Positions 9,562 to 18,408 of a stretch of 64,000 nucleotides of DNA are shown here, in pieces; the first letter of the stretch is position 1; every line of letters starts with the position of its first letter. The notes under the pieces are model-generated. The model had not been told where the DNA came from. It searched no databases and saw only the letters and a program-made list of their open reading frames with translations. Origin of the DNA: Fimbriimonadaceae bacterium (GTDB taxonomy: Bacteria; Armatimonadota; Fimbriimonadia; Fimbriimonadales; Fimbriimonadaceae); NCBI GenBank assembly GCA_019638675.1, contig JAHBTE010000001.1, positions 652,605-716,604 of the forward strand. The letters run 5' to 3'. The position numbers and the translations under genes are program-made.

Positions 9562-10026
9562 ATGCCATTTGAACCTCTAGGAACCGATGAACCCCTAGAG
9601 GAGTCTGCCCCTCGTCCGAAATCGTTCGAGGGGCAGTTGATGACTGGTTGTTCCGTTATTCTCGTTTCTAGCTTTTTGGTTTATTTGCTCGCAATGTGGC
9701 CGTTTTTGGTTTTCGAGCATCGCACGTCCGCCCAACTTTACACTGCACTCGCCTTTGCAACAATCCCTACTTTTATTGTTGGGGCCGTGTTTGTTCGACT
9801 CGGAAAGCTAGCTGGTGCGGCGGGATTTACTGGTGGGTTGTTTGTTGGAGCAGTGTTCTTATATTTGCGGCTAGAAACCGTACTTACCGCCAGGTTTAAC
9901 CCGATGCTCGATCAGCCAGAATATCCGCCCGAGTGGAAATGGCTGGTACCAATCGCCTGGCTCCTCGCCGGATTAACCGTACTTTTTATTGTTTTGCCCA
10001 AAGGCACAAATTTATCTGAGGGTTAG
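9562..10026 (+). CDS. Small integral membrane protein, unknown function
   Basis: This 154-residue protein is not one I recognise. After a polar, proline-rich N-terminus of about 30 residues it has four hydrophobic segments, around residues 30-52, 58-78, 80-97 and 126-148, so it is probably an inner-membrane protein with four TM helices. It starts 5 bp after the gap stop codon and probably shares that transcript. The start is uncertain. ATG 9562 has AGGA about 10 nt upstream. ATG 9640 has a stronger site (GAGGGG, 6 nt upstream) and would give 128 residues beginning directly at the first TM helix. Two hairpins lie between these two starts. Confidence 0.7.
   Translation: MPFEPLGTDEPLEESAPRPKSFEGQLMTGCSVILVSSFLVYLLAMWPFLVFEHRTSAQLYTALAFATIPTFIVGAVFVRLGKLAGAAGFTGGLFVGAVFLYLRLETVLTARFNPMLDQPEYPPEWKWLVPIAWLLAGLTVLFIVLPKGTNLSEG
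9574..9636 (+). promoter_or_regulatory. Tandem hairpins over the start region of the gene after gap
   Basis: Hairpin one pairs 9574-9581 with 9594-9601 (8 bp). Hairpin two pairs 9605-9614 with 9627-9636 (10 bp perfect, 12-nt loop). The 3' arm of the second contains GAGGGG, the best Shine-Dalgarno match for an in-frame ATG at 9640. The structure could limit translation of the membrane protein relative to gap, or cause partial termination. No T-run follows. The function is inferred. Confidence 0.45.
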
Positions 10027-10076
10027 GCTCAAATCAACCGAAAATTAATTCGAGAGCTTCTTGGAGAGAAACAGGC

Positions 10077-10487
10077 GTGGCCTACCCAAATTCATCCGTT
10101 CAACAATACAGAAAGAGCGCAATTGATGGCGCAAGTCCTTTACAGCTAATTATCATGCTGTACGACGGAGCAATGAGGTTTATTAACGCGGCCAAGGTAG
10201 CCATGGAAGAAGGCAATCTCCATAAGCAGAATGAAATGTGCATTCGGGCGCAAGATATCATTACGGAACTGATTTCTTGCTTAGATATAAAGCAAGGCGG
10301 AGAAATCGCTGGCAACCTCTTCTCACTCTACACATTTGTTTTCGATAGAATCGTACAAGCCAATATTGAAGACACGCCGATTTATTTGGATCAAGCAACA
10401 AAAGTTTTAAGCGACCTTCGAGAAAGTTGGGCGCAAATTGAAAAGCAGACTTCGCGGCAAGGAATTCAACATGCCAACGCAGCTTAA
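10077..10487 (+). CDS. fliS: Flagellar export chaperone FliS
   Basis: FliS binds the C-terminus of flagellin in the cytoplasm, prevents premature polymerisation and delivers it to the flagellar export gate. The length of 136 residues is normal. The protein shows the conserved N-terminal SPLQLIIMLYDGAMRFI and the alpha-helical pattern of the family, with the C-terminal LSDLRESWAQI. The start is GTG with GGAGAG about 9 nt upstream. The next ORF overlaps the 3' end, which fits the usual fliS-fliT arrangement. No other flagellar gene is in the window, so the rest of the flagellar set must lie elsewhere if motility is functional. Confidence 0.94.
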   Translation: MAYPNSSVQQYRKSAIDGASPLQLIIMLYDGAMRFINAAKVAMEEGNLHKQNEMCIRAQDIITELISCLDIKQGGEIAGNLFSLYTFVFDRIVQANIEDTPIYLDQATKVLSDLRESWAQIEKQTSRQGIQHANAA

Positions 10488-10812
10488 TCTGCTCGATCAG
10501 CATATAGCGAAGTTTATTACGCTCTCCTACCTTCTTGCGCAGCAAATTGATGAGCTACAAACCCATGAGCTCAATTCGATCTTGAATGAACGCGGTCAAG
10601 CATTGGATGACCTTCAAGAACTGATCGCAAATGGAGCAACTCTTACTCTAGAGCAACGACAAAAGCTGTCTCAAGCCGAAAACGCCGCTATCTCCAAAAT
10701 GAACCAAGTTCGTTCTGGACTTCGCAAAGAGTTTGACCAGCATAGCCGAGAACGCATTGGCCGTCAAGCCTACGCTGTAGGCAACAGTAAAACTTATGAA
10801 CTAACCGGCTAG
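10471..10812 (+). CDS. Helical protein after fliS, probably FliT-like
   Basis: This protein of 113 residues is almost entirely predicted helix, with heptad-like Leu and charged residues (YLLAQQIDELQTHELN, LNERGQALDDLQELI). FliT-type chaperones are small helical proteins encoded directly after fliS, and this overlap (17 bp with the fliS stop) fits. Sequence similarity alone is too weak for a firm call. I chose ATG 10471, which has AAGGAA about 7 nt upstream; the frame is open to a TTG at 10438. A strong terminator follows. Confidence 0.6.
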   Translation: MPTQLNLLDQHIAKFITLSYLLAQQIDELQTHELNSILNERGQALDDLQELIANGATLTLEQRQKLSQAENAAISKMNQVRSGLRKEFDQHSRERIGRQAYAVGNSKTYELTG

Positions 10813-10824
10813 ACTTTCTAGATT

Positions 10825-10863
10825 AAAAAAGAACCTCGACTACTACAGTCGAGGTTCTTTTTT
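10825..10863. terminator. Bidirectional intrinsic terminator between convergent genes
   Basis: A perfect 17-bp inverted repeat pairs 10825-10841 with 10847-10863 around a 5-nt loop. The stem has A-runs on its left edge and T-runs on its right edge, so it works as a terminator in both directions. It separates the fliS operon (plus) from the large secreted protein (minus). Confidence 0.93.
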
Positions 10864-10882
10864 AATGATGAGCTTTCTATGT

Positions 10883-13012
10883 TTAGTTTCGATTTACCAT
10901 GATGGCACCGAAGTCCGAGTTAAGTTGAAATGCTGCAGGAGCAACGCCTCGCCGTCGCTCTGCGTTGAGCGCGACCACTCTTGTTCGGATATTGCCACTG
11001 CCATCAACGTACTTAGACATTCGAGCAGAATCAATTACTATAACGATTTCTTGCGGGCCAGACTTGATTCGTGTATTCCAAACCAAATCCCAGTCGCTAG
11101 TATTAACGTTGAACATGTAGATGAAGCCAGTTACTCCATCGACAGTCGATACCATGTTTAGCGTAACGTCTGCATTATTTACTGTTCCACCAGGGTTAAA
11201 GGTGAGATCGTAGCCTGCGTAGTTACCGCGCCCAGTTATATATTCGGTATTAAGCGAATACACATCTGAGTCTCCCAAGGTATCGAAGCTATCTACATTT
11301 CCAGCTGCAACTGAGCCGAAGACGGGAGTCACAGCTGTCGGTTCAGTTGTAACCGCTGTCGGAGAACCAATCACGAACGAGAAGATTTCCGTTACCCATT
11401 CCAGACTGGAATTGCTAAACAGCTCATGTGAACCCCAGAATCGATCCGGCTGAACCGGGTCAATTGCAATTCCTGCATAGTCACCCCAGCGCGAAGTTCC
11501 TCCTCCAGTAATGTTGAAGTTAGCTGAGTTTCCAAATATTGCGATTGGACCAAGCGTGCCCTTTGCGTCAATTGAGCGCCGTGAAGCAGCAACAACTTTA
11601 GGAGTTTCACCCGTTGACGAACGTGTAGCAACAACTGCTATTTCACCAGCGTTATTTTTGATGATCGCGGGGAGACAGGTTGCAAATGTATTTGCATAGC
11701 CCATGTCACCAGCCTGGAAGAGCTTTGGCTTGCCGTCGGGGAATGAATTGAGCGAAATTTCGCCCCATCGAACTTTACTTCGCCCTGGGTTGGGCGCCGC
11801 AACGAACGGATATTGGAAGCCTAAGTTGTCAGGCCCGGCGTTAACAGTGAGAGCAAACACAAGGCTGTTTCCGTTTACTGAAGCGTCCATCATACGACCG
11901 CCCAGCGTATCAATGAAGATTCCTCGCATTGAAGCACCACCATCTTGTGGCAAATAAATCGGAATCTGAACCTGCATGTTGGAAATGGATGCGTTTAATC
12001 CAACCTTCTTGACCGCAAAAACATTTGCTGCCGCAGGCGCACCAAAAAATGGGTGAACAATCCCAACACCATACGCTGGCCCAGTTGTTCCTGGAACAGA
12101 CCGCTTAGCCATTGATGTTGAAAACTGACCTGTGTTGAAGAATTGAACTCGAGAGAGATCTTTTGAAACCGCAAACATTGTGCCGAGGACTGTATTCGTG
12201 AAGAAACCGAAGTGGTTAAATGTCATCACGATATAGTCTTCGTTTGTTGATACGGTTGGATAGTCGCCCCAAAGTGGTGCCCCACCTGCTGTAATCGTGT
12301 TGTCAAGAGTGACCAGTGTCCAAGGATTGAATGGATCAGCATCGTCGGATATAGCGATCTGAACTCGCGATACAGCCGTATCAAAATCAACATCCAAGAT
12401 GATCAAGATAAATCTGTTAGTATCAGGATCAAAAATAACACGGGGGTCGAACGTGAAGGTTCCAACGTTTTGGCCAGAGAAAAATCCAGTGCCATCAAGG
12501 ACTTGGGAAAATTCAAGTGCGCCCGTACTCTTGTTGAAGAAGCCAACGGTTGAATTTGTCACTTGAACAACGTGTGTTGTTCCAACTGCCATAGAGACGT
12601 CAGGCGGAAACCATCCGGTAAAGCTAATTCCAGGGAATCTGGCACCTAATGCAGTAGTGGCCGTTCCTGTATTTCCTCCAATTGTTGGAAGACCGAGACC
12701 ATCCTGCGAACGGTCAAGTTGGTAACCAGATTTCGTCAGCTTGATGTCAGGGTTTGACGGTCGAATACCGCGAGCCTGCGAAGCAGTGCTTACCTTTGGG
12801 AAAAAGTTGCGGGGACTAACCCGCGAAATCTTTAGAGGTTTGTCCCAAGGCAACATTGTCTTGGTTTCCCCAGATTTGATTCCTTCTTTGTTAATCGGTG
12901 TATCAGATTGAACAACAGGTCGTTGTTGACCAAATGCAAGTCCAACTGCAGATACTGCTAACAGAGCAAGAATCAAGCGTGAAGCACCCTTGAAATTTCT
13001 AAAATTGCTCAT
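10883..13012 (-). CDS. Large secreted protein, unknown function
   Basis: This predicted exported protein of about 709 residues has a clear signal peptide: a basic start, a hydrophobic LILALLAVSAVGLAFG and a cleavage site before Gln. Mature parts include FTGWFPPDVSMAVGTTHVVQV and FDPRVIFDPDTNRFILI, patterns seen in beta-propeller-like surface proteins, and a C-terminal beta-rich domain of about 150 residues. I cannot assign an enzyme activity. Three ATG codons stand in a row; the third (13012) is best spaced from AAGGAA, so I use it. The gene is monocistronic, ending at a bidirectional terminator, and is divergent from prfB across about 130 bp. Confidence 0.8.
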   Translation of the reverse strand: MSNFRNFKGASRLILALLAVSAVGLAFGQQRPVVQSDTPINKEGIKSGETKTMLPWDKPLKISRVSPRNFFPKVSTASQARGIRPSNPDIKLTKSGYQLDRSQDGLGLPTIGGNTGTATTALGARFPGISFTGWFPPDVSMAVGTTHVVQVTNSTVGFFNKSTGALEFSQVLDGTGFFSGQNVGTFTFDPRVIFDPDTNRFILIILDVDFDTAVSRVQIAISDDADPFNPWTLVTLDNTITAGGAPLWGDYPTVSTNEDYIVMTFNHFGFFTNTVLGTMFAVSKDLSRVQFFNTGQFSTSMAKRSVPGTTGPAYGVGIVHPFFGAPAAANVFAVKKVGLNASISNMQVQIPIYLPQDGGASMRGIFIDTLGGRMMDASVNGNSLVFALTVNAGPDNLGFQYPFVAAPNPGRSKVRWGEISLNSFPDGKPKLFQAGDMGYANTFATCLPAIIKNNAGEIAVVATRSSTGETPKVVAASRRSIDAKGTLGPIAIFGNSANFNITGGGTSRWGDYAGIAIDPVQPDRFWGSHELFSNSSLEWVTEIFSFVIGSPTAVTTEPTAVTPVFGSVAAGNVDSFDTLGDSDVYSLNTEYITGRGNYAGYDLTFNPGGTVNNADVTLNMVSTVDGVTGFIYMFNVNTSDWDLVWNTRIKSGPQEIVIVIDSARMSKYVDGSGNIRTRVVALNAERRRGVAPAAFQLNSDFGAIMVNRN

Positions 13013-13143
13013 CATCATTTCCTTGAATTCAATTTGAGCTTATCTGCAAGCATAGCGACGCAAACAGAAACCCAGCAAAATTATAGCGTAAGTATTGGGT
13101 AGTTTGCTAACTTAATTTTGAACCCAACGGTAAAGTTAACTTT

Positions 13144-14260
13144 ATGTTGACTCATGAGCAGCATCAAGCGCTGTCCGAGGCTCGCGGTCGCCTGGACGCT
13201 ATTCGGGGGCATCTTTGACCTGCCTCGACTACAACAGCAGCTCGGTGAACTAGAAGCAGCCGCAGCACAATCGAATTTTTGGGACGATCCGCAAGCCGCG
13301 CAAACTCATCTGCGGAAACTATCCCGAACCAAAGGAATCATTCATCCATTTTTGCAATTGGATGAACGGCTTAACAACATCCACGACTTTTACGAGATGA
13401 TTCGAGCGGAGCCTGATGCTGATCTCGAACAGGAAGCTGATTCTCAAGCTCTTTCGTTTCTCGCAGATTTAGACTCGTATGAACTCCAAACTCTGCTAAG
13501 TGGAGAGTATGACGACCGCAACGCACTGGTTGAAATCAGTGCCGGAGCCGGTGGTTCGGAGGCCTGCGATTGGGCTTCTATCCTCTTCCGGATGTACATG
13601 CGTTGGGCGCAGATCAAAGGATTTAAGCTCGAAATCGTTTCCGAAACTCCCGGCGATGTGACTGGCTATCGAAACGTCACATTTGAAGTTTCGGGCACAA
13701 ATGCGTACGGATACTTGAAATCGGAAGGCGGAGTGCATCGGCTCGTGCGGATTTCTCCATTTGATTCCAATGCTCGGCGGCACACTTCTTTCTGCCGGAT
13801 AGAAGTTCTCCCTGAAATGGAAGAAACTGAAGTCGAAATCAACCCGGACGATGTCAAAGAGGAAACCCTTCGGGCTTCGGGTGCTGGCGGTCAACACGTC
13901 AACAAAACTGAATCTGCAGTCCGTCTCACGCACATCCCTACCGGGATCGTAGTTCAATGCCAAAACGAACGCAGTCAGCACAAAAACCGGGCATCGGTTT
14001 ACAAAATGCTTGCCTCGCGATTAGCCGTTTTACAAAGAGAAGCTGACCTTGCTAAGGCTAACGCAATCAAAGGTGACATTGGCCCAGCGGAATGGGGACG
14101 TCAGATTAGAAGTTACGTGATGCAACCGTACACCATGGTGAAAGATCACCGCACAGGACACGAAACAGGAAACGTGGTGGCCGTGATGGATGGAGAAATC
14201 GATAGCTTTATTGAAGCTTATTTGAAGCGTCCGCCTAATGAAGACACCTTTATTGAGTAG
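13144..14260 (+). CDS. prfB: Peptide chain release factor 2, expressed by programmed +1 frameshift
   Basis: RF2 recognises UGA and UAA stop codons on the ribosome and releases the peptide. The gene reads as 13144-13215 joined to 13217-14260, giving about 371 residues. From ATG 13144 the first 24 codons run into an in-frame TGA at 13216. Skipping one base there (CTT TGA C to CTT GAC) enters the long frame without a break. The GGQ catalytic motif ([14 protein letters not shown]) and the SPF stop-recognition tripeptide ([13 protein letters not shown]) are both present, the latter marking RF2 rather than RF1. An apparent start at 13154 inside this region is only the second frame and lacks the true N-terminus. 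Low RF2 levels should raise frameshifting, giving autoregulation. Confidence 0.97.
13204..13219 (+). promoter_or_regulatory. prfB programmed +1 frameshift site
   Basis: The sequence CGGGGGCATCTTTGAC contains an internal Shine-Dalgarno-like G-run (13205-13209), a short spacer, the slippery CTT (13213-13215) and the UGA stop followed by C (13216-13219). This is the conserved layout of bacterial prfB autoregulation; the stop followed by C is a poor terminator. The frames on each side fit exactly. Confidence 0.95.
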
Positions 14261-14309
14261 TCCTCCGACCACTTGCCGCATTTGATACGTCAAATAACAG
14301 AGATTCAAA

Positions 14310-15923
14310 ATGAGTTTGCTTGCACTTGGAATGATGGTCGCCGTTGCACAGTCGGCCCAAATTGAAGCCGCACCAACGCCTCCGGTCGGATCATCACCCT
14401 TCTTTCAACGATCAGTGCGCGAAGTCGCCGAATTATTAGAAGCAGGAGACTTTTCGGGCGCAAGCAAGCGCGCTTTAGCAATGCCTCGGCATGAATTTAC
14501 AATCAAAATTGACACGAAGCAACTCTCTCGAATCAACCAGGTAATTGCAAAAAGGGCACTGGATTCAGCAATCGCAAACTGGAAGGCGGCTATACCGGAG
14601 CTAAAAATAACCGAAGGGGAAAAGCCATCCGTATTAATTTCGTTCGTTAAAGAACTGGAACAAACCCATGTCGGCGACCCAAAAACATTGGTGATTTTTG
14701 AGAGCCCGGATGCTAGCGAGCCGACGATCGAAGCGGTTGTTTCCACAGTAAGAACCGACCAAAAAGTTGAGATCGAAGCGCCTGTTTACGAAAACGAGAT
14801 CAGCTACGCGATCGGAGCTTTTCTGGGCCTCGAGCGCCAACCAAAACCAGGAAGTGTGATGTTTCGGATTGATGGACTTGGTGGCTCCATGCCAAAGATT
14901 GATATGCTTTCATCCGAATTAGCAAAGAGCAATATTGGAATTGTCAACCAGCTGACTTCCGCAGCGAAGAATAAGAAAAAGCTTGCAGCTCACTTCCCAT
15001 CATTCTTTATCGACCAAGATCAGATTAATTTCCATACAGTTGTTCAGGGTGAAAATCAGCAGTTTCAAATTCAAATTGTGAACCGCGGTAAAGCTCCGCT
15101 GAGATTCGCAATTCGCCCAGACTGCTCATGTTTTGTTCTCAATTACGAGCCAGTGGTTGCCCCGGAATCGAGCACATTGGTGAGTGTTTTTATGAGCACG
15201 ACCGACTTTCAGGGGCCACAAGACAAGGGTCTCTTTATTTACACTAATGATCCCGAGCGACCAACCACCAGGCTTGGAGTTGTGGGCAACATCACTCCCG
15301 CCTACCGTTTGATCACCGGCACCAAAGATGATACGGTCATGTTTGGTGAGAATGGTGCGAAGCTCACGTATTACTTGTTCATGCCTGAATCGGTGGCGAT
15401 CAAGCCGTTGAGAGCAACTATTTCTGGAGTTACGGGTATCACCAGCATCACTCCCTGGGAAGGAACGCTCGCTGATCCTCTGTGGAATGAGCCAGCAAAG
15501 CCTCGCAAAGGCTACAAGATTGATGTGTTACTTAGCCCAGGTACTGTTCAAGGGCGCATTCTTACCGCATTGCTTATCCAAACCGATAGCAAAACATTTC
15601 CCGTACTAGGCGCCAATTTTTACGTTCAAAGAGGCATCGCGGTATCTCCCCAAACCATCTACTTTGGTGATGTGAAAGGAGGAATAGCCAGAGCTTGGGC
15701 ATTGATCAATGGGCCAGGGCGAGACTTTAAGATTCTGGACATCAAGTCTTCTGAATCTTATATCACGGCAAAAGCTGAAAAGCTGAAGAGTGGTGAATAC
15801 AAGCTCTCAGTTGAACTTGATGCCAAACCTGGAACCGGCACCGTGATCGCCAGCCTCCTGATTAAAACCGACGATCCAGATTCGCCGCAAATCGTTGTTC
15901 CTGTCCAAGGTTATGTGCCCTAG
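14310..15923 (+). CDS. Secreted DUF1573-type protein
   Basis: This protein has 537 residues with a short signal peptide (LLALGMMVAVAQSA). The middle of the chain has the DUF1573 Ig-like pattern: INFHTVVQGENQQFQIQIVN, then DCSCF, then VFMSTTDFQGPQDK and YTNDPERP. DUF1573 domains are beta-sandwich repeats in exported proteins, and a second related beta-sandwich follows (TIYFGDVKGG, LLIKTDDPDSPQIVVPVQG). The first 200 residues are helical and unassigned. The following cytochrome gene overlaps the end by about 11 bp, so the two are probably translationally coupled, and a shared periplasmic role is likely. AGAG lies about 8 nt before the ATG. Confidence 0.8.
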   Translation: MSLLALGMMVAVAQSAQIEAAPTPPVGSSPFFQRSVREVAELLEAGDFSGASKRALAMPRHEFTIKIDTKQLSRINQVIAKRALDSAIANWKAAIPELKITEGEKPSVLISFVKELEQTHVGDPKTLVIFESPDASEPTIEAVVSTVRTDQKVEIEAPVYENEISYAIGAFLGLERQPKPGSVMFRIDGLGGSMPKIDMLSSELAKSNIGIVNQLTSAAKNKKKLAAHFPSFFIDQDQINFHTVVQGENQQFQIQIVNRGKAPLRFAIRPDCSCFVLNYEPVVAPESSTLVSVFMSTTDFQGPQDKGLFIYTNDPERPTTRLGVVGNITPAYRLITGTKDDTVMFGENGAKLTYYLFMPESVAIKPLRATISGVTGITSITPWEGTLADPLWNEPAKPRKGYKIDVLLSPGTVQGRILTALLIQTDSKTFPVLGANFYVQRGIAVSPQTIYFGDVKGGIARAWALINGPGRDFKILDIKSSESYITAKAEKLKSGEYKLSVELDAKPGTGTVIASLLIKTDDPDSPQIVVPVQGYVP

Positions 15924-17139
15924 ATTCTTGAAAGTCGCGCTTTGGGGAACGGCTTTATTGCCGTTTATCATGGGTGCGATTGCCAAACAAGAAGAATCAA
16001 AAAGCTGGACTTTGATCATTGGCGGCAACACTGCCGGATATCTTTCTCCGTGCGGCTGCACAAAGCCCATGGTGGGCGGAATTCGCCGCCGAGCCACCAA
16101 AACAGAGGAGTTAGCTCAACAAGCATCCTTCATTATTGAAACTGGCCCGATTGTAGGCGTTCCTGGGCGACAATCAGAACTCAAAGCTGAAACCCTCGCC
16201 GAATCACTCAAGGCGATGAAAGTTGATGTACTGGCGCTCACTTCCAAAGATTTGATTTTGGGTGAACCAGGAATCGCCGCCGTTGAGCGGCTGTCAAACA
16301 CTTCCATTCTCGGCACTGAGAATTCGAGTGTGTTTGTGAACTCAAAGTGCGCCGTATATGCCGATGGTACGAGCCCCTCGTTCACTCATCTGAATGCGAT
16401 ATCTCGAGCCCGTGAGCTCGTACAAACAGCCAAAGAGCGCTCGGTTCCTTCTATCTATGTCACAACCTTTGACCGTGAGATGGCGATGCAAATCGCCGAG
16501 GCCGTTCCGCAGCTAGATGTGATTATCTACGCTTCTAAAAGCGCACCCCGAAATGGAGAAGACCGGGTTGGTAAGACTTGGCTACTCACACCTGGCCCGC
16601 AGGGTCAGTATGTGACTTCGATTACTTTTTCTGGCGACGGATTTGAATCACCAGTCATAAACTCACTCGGGCCAGATGTGCACGACCATACTGATGTTTC
16701 TCGCTACTACAGTCGTTACCTCGACCGCGTTCGGAACGAAAAGCTGGTCGAAATGATGCCAAAGGTATCCGATGCGGTCTATGCAGGTACAGAAGCTTGC
16801 CGATCTTGCCACGAAGCCGAATACAAGATTTGGAAAGGATCGAAGCATGCGCAAGCGTTCGCGACGCTCGAATCAGATAAGCATGACGCCGACCCCGATT
16901 GCGTAAGTTGCCACGTTGTGGGAATCGAGAGCACCAACGGGTTTATTGTTAAGGAAAAAACTCCCCAATTCACCGACGTTGGTTGCGAATCTTGCCACGG
17001 AGCGGGGCAAAACCACACACTCAAGCCGAAAGAAGCCAAGATGCCAACGCTTGGAACAGAGGCTTGTGCAAAATGTCACAACTTGCAGCATAGTCCAACA
17101 TTTGATTTTTCCAAGTACTGGGAAAAAATCAAGCACTAA
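15913..17139 (+). CDS. Tetraheme c-type cytochrome with N-terminal UshA-like domain
   Basis: This exported protein has about 408 residues. A signal peptide (FLKVALWGTALLPFIMGAIA) is followed by a domain resembling 5'-nucleotidase/UshA-type metallophosphatases that often precede multiheme regions (GGNTAGYLSPCGCTKPMVGG). The C-terminal 120 residues hold four CxxCH heme sites: CRSCH, CVSCH, CESCH and CAKCH, in the spacing of cytochrome c554-like proteins. Several lone His residues could act as distal ligands. It is probably a periplasmic electron carrier or reductase; the substrate is unknown. The start is uncertain: ATG 15913 overlaps the upstream stop, while TTG 15895 is also open. It is coupled to the DUF1573 gene. 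Confidence 0.87.
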   Translation: MCPRFLKVALWGTALLPFIMGAIAKQEESKSWTLIIGGNTAGYLSPCGCTKPMVGGIRRRATKTEELAQQASFIIETGPIVGVPGRQSELKAETLAESLKAMKVDVLALTSKDLILGEPGIAAVERLSNTSILGTENSSVFVNSKCAVYADGTSPSFTHLNAISRARELVQTAKERSVPSIYVTTFDREMAMQIAEAVPQLDVIIYASKSAPRNGEDRVGKTWLLTPGPQGQYVTSITFSGDGFESPVINSLGPDVHDHTDVSRYYSRYLDRVRNEKLVEMMPKVSDAVYAGTEACRSCHEAEYKIWKGSKHAQAFATLESDKHDADPDCVSCHVVGIESTNGFIVKEKTPQFTDVGCESCHGAGQNHTLKPKEAKMPTLGTEACAKCHNLQHSPTFDFSKYWEKIKH

Positions 17140-17334
17140 CCCAAGATTGGGGAAATATCGGTGGAAAAGATTTATATCTTTATGAGACTTGCTGTTTGAA
17201 CTCAATGCATAAATTTTTCATAAAGTTTAGGTTCAAAATGACCATAAATTGTCCTTTCAGGGGTCCTTGCATTCGACAGAATTATCCCGGAAAATGAGTG
17301 CTTGTTCGATAGCTAATTTCTTCGAGAAAAAACA

Positions 17335-18345
17335 ATGGCAGTCACCGATTTTCGCACGCAAAACGCTGGAGTAAAGCAGGGTGAAAATCGTTTAAGTGCC
17401 GTTCTTTGCGCGTCGTCGGCAATGGTTGCGTCTCAATTTGCCGCGTTGCCATCTAATAGCCGGGCGATCAAATTAGCGGAGCACTTTGTTAAGGAAATTC
17501 ACCAATTTGCTGCGGTTGTTGGCCCTTCAGGATGGGGAAAATCGGAGTTATTGCAGTCTATTAGCCGGAGCCTCACCGAAGCAACCGGAATCAGCGTTCC
17601 CGTTACTCACGCCCTGACATGGGCGAACTCACGCGAAAAGGCTTGCGCTCAACAGTTTTTGTTGCTTGATGACCTTCAAGACGTATTTCGCCACCCGCGA
17701 GCAAAGCATCAACTCAAACTGCGGCTTCACCAGCGAGCCAGGTTCAAGCGACCAACGTTTGTAACCATGGTCGGGCAAAGCCATGAGTTGATCACACAGG
17801 GAATTTTTGCTTGCCCGCTTTCTTGGCGCATTGAGTCTATCAACGAACCCACTTGTCCGGAACGCGAATTCATTGTCAAGCAGATCGCAGAATCCGAGCG
17901 AATTAAGCTCAGTCCGCAACTCACACACCTCTTGGCGACCCACATGAATGGCAACGGTCGCTCGATTCGGGGCGCACTGCTTCGTCTACGACTTGTGAAA
18001 ACCGATTGGAGTGCTCTTTCTGACCTCGGAACAGCAAGCGGAATCCTCATGCCATACCTCATCGGGGAGAATGGCTGGGATTTGCGCGACGTTGTGCGAG
18101 ATGCCGTTCACAGCGTTTATATGCCTTGCGCGGAGTGTGGCCTCACAGAAACAGAAATTTGCGCTTACATCCTGCGCAACGACATTGAACTGCGGGAAGA
18201 TGAAGTCGCAGCATTCCTACGCATGACCCCGGGGCAAGTTTATCGTCAGATTCAGAGAACTGCAACGCTTATGCACCAGCCAGCTTGCTCTCAGTTAGTT
18301 GCGGATTGCCAGAACGCCGTTTTGAAGGCACTTTCTGATGATTAA
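17335..18345 (+). CDS. DnaA-like AAA+ ATPase (replication initiator paralogue)
   Basis: This 336-residue protein has Walker A GPSGWGKS at 63-70 and Walker B LLLDD with Asp112-Asp113. It then shows the DnaA order of elements: a PLSWRIE segment at the sensor region, a lid with NGRSIRGALLRL resembling the DnaA sensor-2 helix, and a C-terminal helix-turn-helix-like region (AYILRNDIELREDEVAAFLR, GQVYRQIQRT) that matches the shape of DnaA domain IV. It lacks DnaA domains I and II and any clear DnaA signature, so it is not the main initiator. It may be an Hda/DnaA-like regulator or loader. It stands alone between two unrelated genes, with 195 bp upstream holding nothing I recognise. Confidence 0.65.
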   Translation: MAVTDFRTQNAGVKQGENRLSAVLCASSAMVASQFAALPSNSRAIKLAEHFVKEIHQFAAVVGPSGWGKSELLQSISRSLTEATGISVPVTHALTWANSREKACAQQFLLLDDLQDVFRHPRAKHQLKLRLHQRARFKRPTFVTMVGQSHELITQGIFACPLSWRIESINEPTCPEREFIVKQIAESERIKLSPQLTHLLATHMNGNGRSIRGALLRLRLVKTDWSALSDLGTASGILMPYLIGENGWDLRDVVRDAVHSVYMPCAECGLTETEICAYILRNDIELREDEVAAFLRMTPGQVYRQIQRTATLMHQPACSQLVADCQNAVLKALSDD

Positions 18346-18408
18346 CCTGAACTCAGGAAGTTTTGGCGCGACTCTTGCAGTTGATTCTATTGGGACATCG
18401 AGGCAATA

